Source: Trichodelitschia bisporula (lineage: Eukaryota > Ascomycota > Dothideomycetes > Phaeotrichales > Phaeotrichaceae). From it: a stretch of 64,000 nucleotides of DNA. Under the pieces are notes generated by a model. The model did no database searches, had not been told where the DNA came from, and saw only the letters and a list, made by a program, of their open reading frames with translations. The stretch is taken from NCBI GenBank assembly GCA_010356995.1, contig ML996704.1:294404-358403 (forward strand), in the 5' to 3' direction. Positions 11,667 through 22,922 of this stretch are shown here, piece by piece. The translations under genes were made by a program, and so were the position numbers. The stretch's first letter is position 1. Each line of letters begins with the position of its first letter.

Positions 11667-11859
11667 ACGGGAATCGGGCGCGGGCAGGAAAGGAGGAATA
11701 TGCATCACTACGTTGCTACCTGTGCTGGTATCCGCCGGAAGATTGGTGTCGGAACTGCCAGGTAAGAGTGGTATGTTTAATACCTGCATCTGTAGTGAAC
11801 CTTGTCTTGCATCACACGGACAAGCCTTATCAATAGAGCACGTTCTCGTTGCCCACACC

Positions 11860-13200
11860 TTACTTCTTTACCTTGGGAGTGACTGCCGGTGTCCATCTGG
11901 CTTTGGCCTCTTTACGTTTCCCATGGCCATCAAATACTGCGCCCACTGGACTTTTCTGTCTCAGGGGCGTCCCAATCTCCCCAAGCAGCCGCTGAGCAGC
12001 TGGCGTCAAGGAGCCTGGTTTCTTCTTGGCGCCGCTGAGGAATCTTGGTATCGGGGACCGCGCATCTTCGACAGGTCTTGTACTTTGCTTGTGTTTGTCC
12101 ACTAGCCGGTGATGAAGGGCTTCTCGCGTGCTGACTTCGTTGATCTTAAAGGGGCTTGGCGACGCATCAGCCGCAATCTGGGAGAGCAGTGAACTCGGAT
12201 CATAGCCGTGCTTGGCCGCCAATTCCGCCGATGTAGGCTCAGCATCGACAAAGGCGTACCCCGCGACGCGTGGCGTCTCAGAGCCTATGTAACCAGCCTC
12301 CGAATGCGTAGGCCGGGGCCGTCCGGCAATGGCAGCGTCAATGGCAGACATGGATGGAGATGGGGGGATAGGAGGCTCGACTGGGGCAGCTATCGGCATA
12401 CGAGTGTTGTCATGGAGAACGGCCTTCGGTGGCGCATTTGATCTGGCTTCGGCGGCTTGAGAAACTGTGACCTGCGAGTCCTCGATGGAGTCGGGAATGA
12501 ACATGAGCGCGTTTCGGGGTGCCGAGACTTTATGCTCAGGCATCGCCGGCCGAGTGTCCTCATACACTTGGAGCTGAGATTCCGCCCTGGAAGCCTCCAG
12601 CTTGGCTTGTCGCTCTCGATAGGCAATCTGCCGCGGTGCAAGGATCTTGTTTTCATTCCATGCCCACGCATAGTTTTCTGCACGCTTGTTGTTTTGCTTA
12701 TCGAGCAGAGCGTTGAACGATTCATTGTCCTCTGAGGTGTACTTTGCCTGGAATGCTGAGAGGCTCAAGCTGAGGTCCACGTGCTGTGCCTTTTCCGGCT
12801 CTTCAACCGACTCCGCAACGGTTCTGGGGGTATCTGCGGTCCAATCCCGGGGTGTAGCATGCGCGGCTGCCATCATAGGAGCCATACTGGTGCCTCGTCG
12901 ACCTCTATATCTTCGCCCGTCGGGACCTGGTGTCATCGCCTGTGTGAGAGTCTGGCCCGCCTCAGCGATCCACGCGCCATCTTTTGATTCTAGAGCATCC
13001 AGGTACTCCTGTTGAGCTTCGGTCTCTTGCAGCCCTGGGAAAAAGTCTCGAGCGATTATGTGCGACAGCGCTTTGGTGTAGGTATCTTCATCGAGAACTG
13101 TGCTTGGTCGTTTGATGCGCTTGGGCGGCGGCGGCGGCCCCATCAGGGCTACATCGGCGGAGCGCTTCACAAGCGCTTGTGGTGGCTGCTGATCTGACAT
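11860..13200 (-). CDS. Splicing factor ESS-2 family (Es2/DGCR14, Bis1)
   Basis: Nuclear protein associated with the spliceosome. Single exon of 446 aa. The N-terminal region has a proline run followed by KRIKRPS and the family signature TYTKALSHIIARDFFPGL with ETEAQQEYLDAL (about residues 40-70). The middle holds the conserved FNALLDKQNNKRAENYAWAW, and the C terminus is basic with FKINEVSTREALHHRLVDK and a conserved-looking TPAAQRLLGEIG. No intron is needed. It shares a 271-bp divergent promoter with pop8. Confidence 0.93.
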   Translation of the reverse strand: MSDQQPPQALVKRSADVALMGPPPPPKRIKRPSTVLDEDTYTKALSHIIARDFFPGLQETEAQQEYLDALESKDGAWIAEAGQTLTQAMTPGPDGRRYRGRRGTSMAPMMAAAHATPRDWTADTPRTVAESVEEPEKAQHVDLSLSLSAFQAKYTSEDNESFNALLDKQNNKRAENYAWAWNENKILAPRQIAYRERQAKLEASRAESQLQVYEDTRPAMPEHKVSAPRNALMFIPDSIEDSQVTVSQAAEARSNAPPKAVLHDNTRMPIAAPVEPPIPPSPSMSAIDAAIAGRPRPTHSEAGYIGSETPRVAGYAFVDAEPTSAELAAKHGYDPSSLLSQIAADASPSPFKINEVSTREALHHRLVDKHKQSTRPVEDARSPIPRFLSGAKKKPGSLTPAAQRLLGEIGTPLRQKSPVGAVFDGHGKRKEAKARWTPAVTPKVKK

Positions 13201-13471
13201 TTCGAATTCGAGGAAAGCATGGAGTGGATCTTGAGGTGGCTGTAAACTGTAATCGTTGTGACGTTTGAGTTATGGGGTCGTGGTGGAGGTGTCGTGGGGT
13301 GTACGTAGTACGGAGTATGTTGCACGGCTGCTGTCAGCCCAGGCTCCAAAGGCCTCGCATTTCTGCCACCTCCGACCGCCTTTGAAGCCCTCCGCAGCCA
13401 CCCGCAACTTATTCTGAGGCAAGGCTGCATCAAGCCCACATCAACCTACGGTTGCAAAGGCTCATCGTCAA
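13201..13471. promoter_or_regulatory. Divergent promoter ess2 / pop8
   Basis: A 271-bp gap between two start codons. No TATA box was seen. The order of these two RNA-processing genes suggests, but does not prove, shared regulation. Confidence 0.35.
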
Positions 13472-13891
13472 ATGTTGCACCCCAAACCTCCAGACATGCC
13501 AGCTGTTTGCAGGCGACCAAACGCTTCATACGTTCAGTTTACAACCTCCCTCCGCCGCCCCCAATGGTCCTACTTCCACCTGTCACTTATCACTGCTTCG
13601 ACCGCCGCCCAAGCAACAGTTGCCCTTGATGCTATAACAGTACGGCAGCATGTCACGGCCGCACTCTCCCGTTTCTTGGGTCTCCACGGTACTGCCATCG
13701 TGTTCGATATCCTGCAAGTTCATGAGGCAGAGCTGTTTGTGCGAGTACCACGAGAAGATGCTGTACCTTTCCACGAAGCTATCACATCCTGGTTAGGGGC
13801 CGGTGGGACCTGTCGATGGACAACAAGGGAAAGGAGCAACTGGCTCGTCTGTATCGGCAGCGGAGATGGGCAGGACTTGTTCCAGCGGTAA
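13472..13891 (+). CDS. RNase P/MRP subunit Pop8-like
   Basis: Likely small protein subunit of RNase P and RNase MRP, which process tRNA and rRNA precursors. Single exon of 139 aa. Family-like features are the beta strand SYVQFTTSLRRPQWSYFHLSL, the helix around RQHVTAALSRFLGLHGTAIVFDIL, then EAELFVRVPREDAVPFHEAI and a final GSGDGQDLF, matching the usual fungal end point. An alternative end exists: CAGCG|GTAAAC at 13890 could be a donor paired with CTCTAAC...GACAG| at 13963, adding about 30 codons (CGDHAAHITYKC...) before a stop. I favour the unspliced end because it matches the family length. Confidence 0.72.
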   Translation: MLHPKPPDMPAVCRRPNASYVQFTTSLRRPQWSYFHLSLITASTAAQATVALDAITVRQHVTAALSRFLGLHGTAIVFDILQVHEAELFVRVPREDAVPFHEAITSWLGAGGTCRWTTRERSNWLVCIGSGDGQDLFQR

Positions 13892-14698
13892 ACAGGTCAA
13901 CATGTTTGGTGCGCTCCCAGTTGTACCTCTGCTGCTCTTTTAATCTCTAACGGAGACAGATGCGGTGATCATGCAGCCCACATCACCTACAAATGTATTG
14001 CTGGTACGGCCAATCTTGTTGGTGACGTCCCTCACTACTATCCGGAGTGAGTACGCAGACCGATGCCCCTTTACGCGGCCGGGAAGCGGACGCCCAGTTA
14101 TCTCAACAGGAGCTACTGATAGGGAACATATATGGCTATACTGCCTCCTACGTGGAGGCTCGACAAATTCGAGGAAATCGGCGAGATTGCCTGTTTGTAA
14201 GCCCGTCAAATCTGCTCTGATTCGGACAGCAGCGCGTCGGAGTCACTTCGTTCAGGCTCAAAGCTGCCTGAGAGCCACCCGTGCCATCAACACAGCTCCA
14301 TGTGCGAACGAATTGATCTTAGAATAGAATTTAGTTCTAGACTACATCGGCATGAGTATCTCGCTCGGCGAATATCGATGGTATCGACGCATTGTCGTGC
14401 AAGCTGGTCCTGATGAGATCCTCATCCATTGCCGTTACTTGGAATTGAATTCCGCCACAAATATGAACAGCAACTGCCTATAAACTGACGACATGAATGG
14501 GCTTGTCTCTCAGCAGTCGACACCTGATTTCAAACCCCGTTTGCGCGCGGGGACGCCCGTCGATAGAAATATCACGTGATGGCGCATCCAGCTCCGGTCC
14601 GTCGCGTTCTCGCGTCTGTGGATGCTTGACAGGGCAACGTCATGAGAAAGTATTGTCGCGCGTCTCTCTAATTGCAACCACAAAACACTGAACGCACC
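13892..14698. other. Intergenic pop8-orc5 with unexplained reading frames
   Basis: An 807-bp gap. Bases 13964-14330 contain coding-looking pieces in shifting frames (for example CIAGTANLVGDVPHYYPE, then RRPMPLYAAGKRTPSYLNRS, then IYGYTASYVEARQIRGNRR). I cannot turn them into one gene. They may be an alternative pop8 tail, an unrecognised intron-rich gene or a decayed gene. Confidence 0.35.
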
Positions 14699-16226
14699 AT
14701 GCCCCCAGACTACCAGCTCCTCGGTCATCTCAATGCACAATTCCCATGTCGGGAGCTCCAAATTCGCAGCCTTGCCACGCTTCTCCAAGTTCGAACCCAC
14801 TCCGTTTTACGCGCACCTGCTGACCAAGCCCAGCCTACTGCCCCGTCGCCGTCATGCCTCGTAGTACATGGCACCGAAGCCGTCGGTAAAAGTGCTATAG
14901 TTCAGGCTCTGTTGGAGGGGTTGGAAATTCCACATGCACTTATCTCGTCTCGAGAGTGCATCACAGGACGACACCTACTGGAGCATACTTTGGCTGCATG
15001 TACCACTGTCATCGCTCCGTCAGATCCAGAATCTGCAGGCAGTACGAGATGCGAGAGTCTCAACACGCTTCAAGTATGCCTCCAGCGCCTTCTCCAGACA
15101 CAGGACAAGTTCGTGCTGGTATTTGACGGCATCGATCGTCAGAGAGAGGCCTACTCGAGTTTGATTCCTGCGTTGATGCGCATGGGGGAGACCGTGAGTC
15201 GGAGCCTCGCACACCATTGGTACAGCTGACATCTAAGGTGCCTGCATTGATCGTTCTTCTTATAGTCTCCTCGCCGAGCCCCCGCATTTTCCATAGTACC
15301 GGTGTGCCGCACATACACTTTCCCAGCTACGTCAAAGAAGAGCTGATCCGTATCCTCTCTCTCTCTCCCCTGCCTATATGGGAAGAGCCACCTGATACCG
15401 ACTATGACCCAGAGACTGCCACAGAGGAAAGTGCATGGGTCTGGACGCGGTTCTGTTCAGCAGTATGGGACACTATCGCAAAAGGTGCCGCCCGTGACCT
15501 TAACTCGTTCCGCGATGTCTGCGAGCGGTTGTGGAGGCCATTCGTGGCACCCATCGTCAGCGGTAGCTATGGTACTAGAGATTTCTCTAGGCTACTTGTG
15601 GCCAAACGGACATTGTTTCAAGGCGAGGAGGCTCTCATAAACAATATGCTGGTTGCAGAAGAAAGCCAGGCCATCAAGGCTGTAGAGATTGGTTTGTGCG
15701 TGAGAGCATCTTGTAATGGTATCTAACGACCACAGGCAACCACGAGCTTCCATACTACTCGAAGCTCCTGCTTTGCGCAGCTTATCTCGCCTCGTACAAT
15801 TCACCTCGTCAGGATCAAATATATTTCGTGAAAAGCAGCGACAAGAAGCGGAAACGGCGCGGAGGTGCTCAGGCGGGGACCAAACCGACCAAGCATCGAA
15901 AGGTTTGGTTTCCGAAGCTATTCAGGTGTCTAAGCCTTAACGTTGCATAGATCCCAAGGAGCATGCTGGCGCCGTCGCCATTTCCTCTTGACCGTTTGCT
16001 TGCGATTCTTCACGCCTTAACCCCACACCCTCTTCCGCAAACTTCAGACCTTCTCACACAGCTAACAACGTTGGTGTCCTTGCGACTCATCCTTCGCGCT
16101 GGTACTTCCGGCTCCGATGTCTTGGATGGCACCACCAAGTGGAGGATCAATTGCAGTTCGGATTATGTGGTTGCTCTCGGCCGCGCTGTGGGGGTTGAGA
16201 TGAGGGACTACCTTGCCGACAACTAG
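14699..16226 (+). CDS. ORC5: Origin recognition complex subunit 5
   Basis: AAA+ subunit of ORC, which marks replication origins in the nucleus. Exons are 14699-15193, 15238-15691, 15736-15902 and 15951-16226 (introns of 44, 44 and 48 bp), giving 463 aa. Walker A is GTEAVGKS (58-65) and Walker B is VLVFDGID. Later conserved segments are GVPHIHFPSY, the lid-region LLLCAAYLASYNSPRQD, the basic KKRKRRG that precedes intron 3, and the C-terminal winged-helix part starting IPRSMLAPSPFPLDRLLAIL. Intron 2 uses a GTTTGT donor. The start is the first ATG after a short leader and gives the usual RELQI N-terminal region. Confidence 0.93.
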
Positions 16227-17219
16227 AAATTCGTTAACTCTTGACCCAAACTGTTGACCTTACCTTCCCCGTACGGTTCGGTAGCGGATGTCGCCTACAC
16301 TGAGAGTGTCTGTAGGTTGAATGCCTTCGAAGCCGAGAACCACACCATTGTGGGCCGATCTTATCACTTGGAGATCTTCGCTTTTACGCTGGTCATCATC
16401 CAAAACTTCAGCGACGCCTACGGATGGAGACCTCCTAAGATGTGGAAATAACTATTTGGTCGCAGCCGGGAAACAGTGTTGGGTACACTCTCTCACATGC
16501 CGCCATGCTCAAACTACGGTATCCATGCATCGTGACAGATCCCGGGGACTCTTGACGCCAAACCTCAATGCAGGGGCAGCTATGGTCGCGCACTTTGAGC
16601 TTGCGCAATTCGGGCTTTCCAACAGCCCGTCTATAGGTTCTCGATGAGGTACCGCCAGTCCCCGGCCCTGGATTAGGTTTTCGCCGTCGCAGATTAACAA
16701 TGTTGTCTACCTCGGCCTTTACTCTCCACATTTCTGGACTGCCACACGCTTAGCGTTTGGTATATTGTTCCACCAAATGCGCGTCGACCTGCAAACGCTG
16801 GCTTTTTTTTTGGAACGGTGCCAAAGTGCGAAGGGCTTGATCTCGCAGCGCTAACATAATTTTTGGGCACTGCGGCCATTTAGGTCTGCACCCGCTTCAT
16901 CACTTCATCGGCTAGTTCTTGCTCACTCCCCCCGGGGGCTGCTGGGTCCGTCATGTCGTCTCCCCGGGGAGCTTGTCAACATGAACCGGGAAATTGGCCA
17001 TGGTACCGAGCCTGTACGTGGCTTAATTCCTTGCAATATCAGTGGGCAAACTCGCTCCTCATATATCATGGCTTGGCTCCCTGATGTCCGTGCCATCAAC
17101 CCCCACAGTGATCGTGATGTCCCGACTCTCGTGCCCATCGCAATGATCGTTTCTGAATCATTCGTCACTCGTTGAACTGCATCGACGCCCTCGTTTTGTT
17201 GCAGCTGTCTGTCGCTACA
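16227..17219. other. Intergenic, about 1 kb
   Basis: I see no gene. Frames here are short and lack motifs. There is a run of nine T at about 16803. It probably contains the orc5 3' end and the upstream region of the secreted propeller gene. Confidence 0.45.
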
Positions 17220-18378
17220 ATGCAGCTTGCTTTGCTCATAGGCGCTGCCTGCGCAGTTGGCGCAGCTGCCGCTGAAACTTCGAAACACCATCTGTTTGTG
17301 GGGACCTACGGCACACCAGCCATCTACGGCATTGAATTTGACAGTAACGCCAACACGCTGACGGTCGCTGGCAACAACACTACGAGGAAGGAGAACGAAT
17401 GGCTCGCTCTCTCATACGATAGCAAGACTATCTACAGTTCAGGGTCGTCCGGATGGTCCTCCTTCCCGATTACGTCGCCCACTACACTCGGGAAGGAAGC
17501 TAGCACCACGCCAATTGGCAGCTGCTCGTCGTGGGGCGGAGTGTTCATCTTAGCTTCTCGACGATCTCCTTACACATTGTATGGGTCGTTATCTTGCGGA
17601 AACTGGGTGGCGGTGGAGAAGGAGGGTGAAGTTGGAAAGGCAACGGCAATCCCGTACAACGAAGCTGCTATCATTTACGGAATGGCCACGGATCCCACTT
17701 ACAACTACATGTACTCCACCGATTGGAAGGGTGGCAAAATATGGACGCACAAGATCAATGCCGACGGTTCTCTGACCGCTATCGGCTCCGTGGATGCTCC
17801 GTCCGGAGTGTCCGCGCCTCGGTCTATAGCCGTGCATCCCAGCGGCAAAGCCATCTACGTCGTGCTCGAGGCGTGGAATGCGCTGGCACTCTACTTCGTC
17901 AACGAGACCACGCACCTTCCAGTGTACACTAACGGCCTATACCCGTTGGTTCCTACTGGTAAGTGAGAATACATGAGTTCGCACACCGCATGCTTACAAC
18001 CGTTAAGAAACAAACGCTGGAAACTATGGCGCGCAAAGCGTCGTTATATCAACTAAGGGCACGATGCTCTGGGCATCTTCGCGTAGTCGCGTAGCCGGTA
18101 CACCCGGCTACCTCAGCGGTTACAGTCTGAGCGAGTCCGGCATCCCGATCAGGGCCTTGTTCCAGGTACCCACAGCAACAAGCGGAGGAAAGTCCAACAA
18201 CGTGGCTGCATGTCCATTCTCAGAGAACATGGTTGCTCTCACTGAATCCGAGCGTGGTTCAGTTTCGATTTGGAAGTACAATGGGATTGATGCGCAGCAG
18301 GTGGCGTCGGTGAATATTTCAGACTCGGCTGCTGTCCCTAACAAGGGGTGTTGTTCGGAAGCTGTGTGGTTAGACTGA
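17220..18378 (+). CDS. Secreted carboxy-cis,cis-muconate cyclase-like beta-propeller
   Basis: Relative of 3-carboxy-cis,cis-muconate lactonizing enzyme, a seven-bladed propeller of the protocatechuate branch of aromatic breakdown (lactonase fold). Exons are 17220-17958 and 18008-18378, split by a 49-bp intron, giving 369 aa. It begins with a clear signal peptide (MQLALLIGAACAVGAAAAET), unlike the classical cytosolic enzyme. Then come HHLFVGTYGTPAIYGIEFD, YGMATDPTYNYMYSTDWKGG, PRSIAVHPSGKAIYVVLEAWN and a C-terminal NKGCCSEAVWLD. The strong fold match supports the family; the substrate of a secreted member is not known from sequence. The ATG is placed directly before the signal peptide. Confidence 0.82.
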
Positions 18379-18677
18379 GGGGCGACCAGCATATTTGTAG
18401 ATGATCGCTGCCGGAAGTAATGAAGATTGTACAAAAGAAATGACAGACATATGCATGTCGTGGGTGTGTTGCAAACTACCAAAAGCCTTGCAGGTCGGCA
18501 TGCCGCAGCTTGGAAAAGCGGCTGACCCGATTGGCGGGGACTTCGGGGAGCGATCTCGGAGCAACGGCGCCATCGCCCTACCAGAGAGGAAAATTAAAAC
18601 CTGGGGAAAGACGTTGAAGCAACCAACTGCTCCAGCATCTTGGAGGTGAATTCATTAACGTCACTCCTCCACCAGCC

Positions 18678-21185
18678 ATGTCGATGCTGAGAGGAGCGAA
18701 GAGGGTCCTGGCACTGCGTCCGGCGGCTGCTTCGGTAGGCGCGTCCATCACAGTTAAAGCCTGCAACTGACAGCTGCAGCTGCGATTGCACAACGCCACT
18801 CATCTTGTGCGCTCCCCGCTCTACAACTCGAGGCTTTTATGTACGAACCGTAGGCTCTGGCAAGAGGTGTCAGCCTTTCACTCGCAGCTCGAAGACCCTC
18901 TATCCTCCTCGTTCCTCGCTGCCACGCTTCGCCCGTCTCCCGTTCCGCAAACCTTGACGGAGAAGATCGTGCAGCGCTTCTCCCTAGACCTGCCCCAAGG
19001 CAAATATGTGACTTCGGGAGACTATGTCACTTTGGCCCCTCATCGGTGCATGACACACGACAACTCGTGGCCAGTTGCCACGAAGTTTATGTCAATCGGC
19101 GCTACCAAGATACACGATCCCAACCAGATCGTCATGACCCTCGACCATGACGTTCAAAATAAGAGTGAGAAAAATATGCAAAAGTACCGCCAGATCGAGG
19201 AGTTTGCCAGGAGTCAGGGAGTTGACTTCTACCCGGCGGGAAGGGGCATTGGCCATCAGATCATGGTTGAGGAGGGTTATGCCTGGCCCGGAACACTGGC
19301 AGTTGCCTCGGATAGCCACACCAACATGTATGGTGGTGTGGGATGCCTTGGAACACCCGTTGTGCGGACGGACGCTGCGAGCATTTGGGCAACCGGCAAA
19401 ACATGGTGGCAGATTCCGCCCGTTGCCAACGTCAATTTCACGGGCACTCTGCCCAAAGGCGTAACAGGCAAGGATGTGATTGTTGCTCTGTGTGGTTTGT
19501 TCAAGAACGACGATGTCCTGAACCACGCCATTGAATTCACCGGATCCGAAGAGACCATGAGGAGCTTGCCGGTGGACGACCGGCTGACAATCGCAAACAT
19601 GACTACCGAGTGGGGCGCCCTTACCGGTCTATTTCCCATCGATTCCGTGCTCCAAGGCTGGCTTCGTGCGAAGGCGACGGAATACGCCATCTACCAAGAA
19701 TCTGATCCTGCGCTGGCTAAGACAGCCTCCCGATTCAATCACCAGCGTCTTGACGAGCTCATCGAGAACCCCATTTCAGCTGACAAGGATGCCAAATACG
19801 CGAAGTACCTCACACTGAATCTTTCAAGCCTCTCTCCATACGTTTCGGGGCCTAATTCGGTCAAGGTAGCAACTCCTCTTCACGAATTGGAAGCCCAGTC
19901 CATCCCGATTAACAAGGCGTACCTCGTCTCATGCACGAACAGCCGGCGCTCGGATATCGCAGCTGCCGCCAAAGTCTTCAAAGACGCCGCTGTCGAGAAC
20001 AATGGTACCATTCCCAAAATCCCGTCTCATGTCAACTTCTACATTGCAGCTGCCTCTCTACCTGAACAACATGCGGCTGAGGAGCAGGGTGACTGGCAAG
20101 CGCTTCTAGAAGCTGGTGCTCAGCCTCTCCCATCTGGCTGCGGACCTTGCATTGGTCTAGGCACAGGACTCCTTGAACCTGGAGAAGTCGGTATCAGTGC
20201 TAGCAATCGCAATTTTAAGGGGCGTATGGGGTCCACGGATGCGAAGGCCTATCTGGCGAGCCCTGAGGTTGTCGCTGCCAGTGCTCTGAGCGGCAAGATC
20301 TCTGGTCCCGGCTGGTACGAGAAGCCAGCTAGTTGGGAGGGTGTGGAGCTCAGCGATGTCGAACCCGTGGAGGAGCGCAGCATAGATGATGCACTCGCGA
20401 ACATCATCGGCAGGCTTGATGATCTTATTGAAGCTGGCCAGAAGGCTGGTTTGGATACCGAATCTCTGAGGCCGGCGGCTTCTTCATCAGCGTCCGAGAC
20501 CGAGCGGCTCACGGAAGTGCTCCCTGGCTTCCCAGAGAAGGTTTCAGGCGAAATCGTCTTCTGCGATGCGGATAACATCAACACCGACGGCATCTACCCC
20601 GGGAAGTACACCTATCAAGATGATGTCACAAAGGAAAAGATGGCCGAGGTTGTCATGTCAAACTACGACACATCCTTCGCATCTATTGCGCGCCAAGGCG
20701 ACATCTTGGTGTCGGGATTCAACTTTGGTTGCGGGAGCAGCAGAGAACAAGCGGCGACGGCCATTCTGGCTAAGGGTATACCCCTCGTCATTGCGGGCAG
20801 CTTCGGAAATATCTTCTCCCGAAACAGCATCAATAACGCCCTCATGGGCGTCGAAGTGCCCAAGCTGGTCAGCCGTCTCCGTGAAGTCTTCTCGGCCTTG
20901 TCTAGCAACGAAGGCCAGCAGAGCGTGAAGGAACCAGAAGAAAATAAGGAGAGCCTAGACTCGCCACCGCCGGCAGCAACACAGCCAAAGGAGAAGCTCT
21001 TGACCAGGAGGACTGGGTGGACGCTCGAGTGGGATGTTCGCAGGAGCCTTGTAACTATCCAGGAGGGAGAGAGCGGTGACAAGTGGAGCCAAAAGGTTGG
21101 TGAACTCCCGCCCAATGTACAAGAGATCATTGCCCGGGGAGGACTGGAAAACTGGGTGAAGGGCGAAATCTCGAAGCGTGTTTGA
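18678..21185 (+). CDS. LYS4: Homoaconitase, mitochondrial
   Basis: Homoaconitate hydratase of the alpha-aminoadipate lysine pathway, an iron-sulfur enzyme of the mitochondrial matrix. A short first exon 18678-18734 ([19 protein letters not shown], a typical presequence) is joined to 18780-21185 across a 45-bp intron, giving 820 aa. An acceptor 6 bp earlier (18773) would add Leu-Gln. Key features are [41 protein letters not shown], the cluster ligands in [10 protein letters not shown] and GCGPCIGLG, and the swivel-domain [13 protein letters not shown]. An acidic proline insert ([14 protein letters not shown]) lies near the C terminus. It converges with mtq1 126 bp downstream. Confidence 0.95.
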
Positions 21186-21311
21186 TGGAACTGTGAATAG
21201 TACTCGGGTTTACGGTGGCACTGGAGTGTCGGTTGGGAAAATTCGGCGCGGTATTCAATGGTTGAAAATTCGTATACTTCAAAGCGTATCATCGTCAGGG
21301 CTCCGATATTC

Positions 21312-22497
21312 TCATCCTGAAGCAACTCCTGTGGTGTTGCTTTCGCCGTCGCGGCGTAACCAAGAACTCGCAGCTTTTCTCCAGCACAGAACGGATCTAC
21401 CATGGCCAGTGCCTAGCACTCTTATTCTGCCGATATATTTCGTATCGTCATGAGAGAATAATTCATCTCTCCAGATCTCAACTCCCTCCCAGTCATATCT
21501 CAAGGCCATAGCGGCTACTCTTTCAGCTTGGTCCAAGTCGGCGACTTCCAGGAGTACCACCTTCCCTCCTACTTGGTCCGCGATTTCGAGTATGCGGGGA
21601 TAGAACACATCACCATGATCCGCATCCGCTAAGCCATTGGCTGCCATAGGAACCAGAGCAAGCTTAGGTTCAAAATTGCGCACGGAGCGGGAGGTATCTC
21701 TGTTGAAACCGTTTGGTGAAATGTAAGGTGGGTTAGAAAGTATGACATCCCATTCAAGTTGGCCTAGAGCTTCAAGCCGACCGATCAAGGACGGTACGGA
21801 CGTCTGTTGGCTCTCCTCCGGAGGAAATAGATCAGCTTGTATGTAGCGGAGGTTTTGTAGCGAGCTAATGGCTAGGGATGGTGCATTATCGGTGGTTGAG
21901 GGATTCTCAAAACCGGCTTGATCAAGAAGAGCTCTCCGGTTCTCTTCTGCGAGTTGCACAGCTTCTGGCGCAATATCTACACCTACTATTTGTAGAGCTT
22001 TGACAGGAGTGCGCTGCTTAGGGAACAGATGGGCGAAGAGCAGCGAAATGCATCCAGTTCCAGTGCATAGGTCAAGCACTCGGAGGCGCGGAGGAAGGTT
22101 GAAAGCGGCCGGATTGAACTGGTTGACAAAGTGAGTTACTGCAGTTGCCGTCTCTGACCTATGCGGTTGAATCAGCACTTTGTGGGAATGTGCGCTTTGC
22201 GACGGCTCCATACCGCGGAATTAAGACTCCTGGTTTACACTTGATCTCAAGATCTCCGAAAAATTCGCTTCCTAGCAGGTACTGAAGCGGATAGCCGCGA
22301 GACCTAGCGGCACAAAGCCTGAACAAGAGGGGCCGCCAGTTCCCGCGCGTGTGTACGCAATGTTGGACAGCATAATCTCGAAGCCATTTCAACTCAAGGG
22401 CAGCAGACGTCGGGTCCCGACAGGTTCGTAGAACTAACGCCAACAGGGGATTGCGCTGCGATGCTTGGGCGACCAAGCGTGAAGGAAGGCGTGGCAT
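21312..22497 (-). CDS. MTQ1: Protein N5-glutamine methyltransferase (HemK/Mtq1)
   Basis: SAM-dependent enzyme of the HemK/PrmC family, which methylates the glutamine of the GGQ motif of release factors; the mitochondrial fungal member is Mtq1. Exons are 22214-22497 and 21312-22158 with a 55-bp intron, giving 376 aa. Visible parts are the N-terminal helical domain, PLQYLLGSEFFGDLEIKCKP, VLIPRSETATAV made across the splice, the SAM loop LDLCTGTGCISLLFAH, and the catalytic NPPY within VILSNPPYISPNG. Mtq1 rather than cytosolic Mtq2 is inferred from the full N-terminal domain. Confidence 0.88.
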
Positions 22498-22922
22498 GGA
22501 GACGATCCGTTTGGATCGTTGCTTCGCACTTTTCGATCACCACCGTTTCCGCAGTCAATGGAGCATGCGGAAAAAAGAGTCGATGGTCCGCACAAGCCGC
22601 TTCCTCGCTGTAGACCGTCAGGTGCCGACGACAATATCGCCACAACGAACGATATATGGATGCCTAAACTCGGTCTGTAGGCACAATTGGATGTTGGGAC
22701 TAGGCCTAACAAGCTTGTTAAGGTCCTTCGTGTTGCTGCGAGCTGATATCTAATTTATTCTTAAGTCCAAAATATGGGCAACTTTTATCCCCACCGTGGT
22801 TGGGAGCCTGCGGAGATAAAATCATCCGCGGCCGGCGTTTGCCCCCAGGCTACGCTTCATGAGAGCGCTTCCTTTCACTTCAGCTTTTTCTTTGTACATT
22901 TTGCCTAATCGCCTTCCCAGCC
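22498..22922. promoter_or_regulatory. Divergent promoter mtq1 / aim32-like
   Basis: 425 bp between two mitochondrial-type genes transcribed apart. No operator was recognised. Confidence 0.35.
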
